From Symbiodinium natans (Eukaryota; Sar; Dinophyceae; Suessiales; Symbiodiniaceae): a stretch of 64,000 nucleotides of DNA. The notes beneath the pieces are model-generated. The model made no database searches and was not told the origin of the DNA. It saw nothing but the letters and a program-made list of their open reading frames with translations. Both the position numbers and the translations under genes were made by a program. Positions 62,030-64,000 of the stretch are shown one piece after another. How positions within the stretch are numbered: position 1 is the first letter of the stretch; every line of letters starts with the position of its first letter. The stretch lies in assembly GCA_905221605.1 (NCBI GenBank), contig CAJNDS010002286.1:175001-239000 (forward strand), in the 5' to 3' direction.

Positions 62030-62985
62030 CGGGGTTTAGGTGCTTAGCAATCTCTGGATGTGCCTTCTTAGCGACCGTCTTCTTCCTGACAAAGCAGCTT
62101 CCATGCCCTGTGTAGACGAGTGCTGAAGGAGTGTACGCCTCTGGGAAGTCTAAGTCTAGAGGTTGCCACGTCTCCTGAGGCGAAGCTTTCGCGCCACGTG
62201 AGAGAACGCGGCCAGGCCCTACAGAATCCCAAAACAAGTAGAGCAGAAAGCTACACAAGACATCCACATTCTGGGCAAAATAGGCCCTTATTATGTCGTA
62301 TTGTTACACTGGCCCTAAGTAAACCTAAAGCCGCACCTCTCGAACTAGCGGGTTCCTTGCTGCAATCCGGAACCGGACATGTCTGCTACGAAAGTGCAGG
62401 TTGCAAAGCCGGGCTCATGCACACTTTGTGGCCCCAAGTCCCAACCATTCCCCCACACTGAAACCCTCAACTGGCCCCCCTGAACCCCCCCAGAGGTCTG
62501 CGTGGCAGCGAGCCAGAATCGTCTCGCAGGCCAGGCCCTGACACCCAGATTCTCGGTGTTTCGTTGAGGGGATTCAGGGTCTTTGGGGGTTTCGGGGTGG
62601 GTTAGGAGGGGTTTGGAGGTTTAGGCAGTTTAGCGTGTAGGAGTGGAGACCGGCGTAAGGTCTATAGGGTTTAGGATCTGAGGGGCCTGTTAAATCATCA
62701 AATATTAGACTATTGGATATTCTCCTGAATATATATATATATATATATATATTAAATAGATTTATAAGATTGGAGATTTTTGTTCGAACTTCCTTGGCTT
62801 CAGATTTCTATGCAGGACATCGTCGAACCCACCCGGTTGTGGTGCTTGGGCCTTCTTGTAGAATGAGGCGCTTGGACATCATGAAGGTGTGTGTTTTTTG
62901 TGCATATTTCGTTTACTGTCTATGGCCTGCCCTTTTCAACCGTTTTCACCCAAGCGGATCCTTCTCTTGGGGCATCGCCGGCGCC
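62030..62985. other. 5' part of copy C and junction, no clear exon
   Basis: Includes GCCACGTCTCCTGAGGCGAA (also at 55063), CGGACATGTCTGCTACGAAA (also near 26500 and 54150), a relic of the 26959 exon near 62500, and (TA)n at 62730-62751. Confidence 0.5.
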
Positions 62986-63108
62986 ATGGGTTGTGGCGCA
63001 TCGGCGGAGACCAGGGCCCAAGCATCGGCCGCTGAAGCAGAGGCGGCCTGTTGGATGCTGTTTCTTTGGGGGGGCCTTTGCGAAATTTCACGTGCCTTTT
63101 TCGGCTAA
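62986..63108 (+). CDS. First exon, DUF4116 locus C: MGCGAS fused to ETRAQ
   Basis: MGCGASAETRAQASAAEA, then EAACWMLFLWGG.. to TAA at 63106-63108. In locus B the two halves are about 700 bp apart (56388 and 57088). The junction in C is close to the B exon edges, consistent with intron loss or a deletion. Confidence 0.55.
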   Translation: MGCGASAETRAQASAAEAEAACWMLFLWGGLCEISRAFFG

Positions 63109-63256
63109 ATTGCATGATTCTTTCGGATCGGCCGGTACGCTTGCCACAGCAGCAAACACAGGCGACACCGGCAGCTTGCGATGGCGCGGAAGGTGCTGCG
63201 TGGAAGCAATGGGCGTGTGTAGAGGAGTTGAGATTGGCTGACTTTCCTGGTCGTAG

Positions 63257-63481
63257 TTGCTCGAAGTAGGGGAGAAGCCCCACGCAGCATGGGAGCAAAG
63301 GAGGAAGGCAAACAGAATGGAGGTGTACCGAAGGCTCCCAAGGTACGGAAATCAAGTGGACTTGGAGCTGAGAAATTATGAGAGGGCCAATGAGCTTCGC
63401 AGGGAAAGCAAGTATTGTTGTCCCAGCTCCGCCATCAGCACGAGCTCTGGAAGCGTAGCCACATCTCACAACGCAGAATGA
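63257..63481 (+). CDS. Exon of locus C
   Basis: GGTCGTAG acceptor; LLEVGEKPHAAWEQRRKA, MEVYRRLPRYGNQVDLEL and RNYERANELRRESKY form a long charged helix. The best-preserved version of this exon. The window ends (after a C-run and GA repeat) just where the DUF4116 exon is expected. Confidence 0.55.
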   Translation: MLEVGEKPHAAWEQRRKANRMEVYRRLPRYGNQVDLELRNYERANELRRESKYCCPSSAISTSSGSVATSHNAE

Positions 63482-63804
63482 CTTCCGCCTTGCAACCCAA
63501 CAAAGACTGCGCCGCACTTCTCGGCCCATCTTATAAACACTCTTCTATTATCCTCTGACCTTGTGTGTTGGGTCTTCTTCGCGAGGCGCCGGGCGGGGGA
63601 GTCCCAAAGCTTCTGAAGCTTCCGCGTCGGCCAGCGAGGAGGCTCCGCTCTTTGACTTTCGAAGCCTTTGTTGGGGTCCCCGAAATAGCCCGAAGTAGGG
63701 CAAGCCCTCCAAAATTCTACGGACGCCGCCAGAAGTTCTTGCGTTCACATCAGGCGAGCCACGATGTTTTTTATCAAAGCTCTCTAAGGCTCGCCGCACC
63801 CGAG

Positions 63805-64000
63805 ATCCCGAGCCCCCCCCCCCCCCCCCCCCCCCCCCCCGAATCGGGCGAAACATTGTTTCTCTTGCGAAGGCCATCCCCGCAACGACTTCCTTCGAAA
63901 TCCATGAAAGTCCATGAGAATCCCCGAAAAAGCCCTGCAGAGATACTTGAGGGAGAATCCCCCTATACTCTGAAAAGAGAGAGAGAGAGAGAGATATATA
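63805..64000. repeat. C-run and GA microsatellite of locus C
   Basis: Poly-C of about 36, CGAATCGGGCGAAA, then (GA)n at 63975-63994. By comparison with A the DUF4116 exon should begin shortly beyond 64000. Confidence 0.75.

Larger units (their letters stand above)
53900..62030. repeat. Segmental duplicate, copy B, of the DUF4116 locus
   Basis: Matches 26100-33360 in block order, with an extra 1-kb segment at 58034-59049 and a segment of about 550 bp (57050-57600) absent from A. It has almost no long telomeric tracts after 56100, in contrast with A. Confidence 0.75.

Overview
The window reads as nuclear DNA of a dinoflagellate, probably a Symbiodiniaceae-like alga. The grounds are a plant/alveolate-type telomere repeat (TTTAGGG/CCCTAAA), tandem 25-residue DUF4116 repeats (common in dinoflagellates), GC-rich exons of 30-140 nt ending in CAG acceptors, several possible GC donors, and no prokaryotic gene organisation. 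The genus is an inference; I saw no dinoflagellate spliced-leader relic.

The dominant feature is interstitial telomeric repeat. From position 1 to about 53.7 kb there are roughly a hundred short tracts in both orientations. Their order is not random. Time after time a CCCTAAA tract is followed, after only about 70-190 bp, by a TTTAGGG tract, and that short interval usually holds an exon-like open frame on the + strand, often with an AG (commonly CAG) acceptor on its left and GTTTAGGG on its right. The longer intervals, TTTAGGG to CCCTAAA, look like intron bodies. My main proposal is that introns here are bounded by telomeric repeats in inverted orientation: the 5' splice site lies inside or beside the first TTTAGGG unit, and a CCCTAAA array lies just before the acceptor. 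About fifty candidate exons are listed. Most are short, some are open in more than one frame, and I cannot say how many genes they form.

Layout. 1-15.8 kb: telomeric tracts, TIR elements and small exons. 16.3-17.6 kb: one continuous 428-residue ORF made of a decapeptide repeat, whose stop codon is supplied by a telomeric unit. 18-26 kb: more telomere-bounded exons. 26.1-33.4 kb: copy A of a multi-exon gene with an N-terminal MGCGAS acylation-type motif, DUF4116 repeats and a conserved C-terminal region ending in FFMP. 33.4-34.0 kb: two phase-matched exons ending in a sequence like the His/Asp region of ubiquitin C-terminal hydrolases. 35-41 kb: more small exons. 41.2-43.9 kb: microsatellites, a satellite of two alternating monomers, and an 80-bp triplicate. 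44-53 kb: more telomere-bounded exons. 53.9-62.0 kb: copy B of the DUF4116 locus. 62.3-64.0 kb: copy C, cut by the window end.

Copies A, B and C are useful as internal controls. Telomeric tracts and one TIR element present in A are absent from, or only a two-unit seed in, B, so these tracts have been gained or lost locally. An intron body of about 300 bp is also present in two otherwise unrelated introns (36.1 and 52.2 kb), bounded both times by telomeric repeat, which suggests that telomere-bounded introns or their interiors can move. All coordinates, repeat counts and alignments were made by eye.
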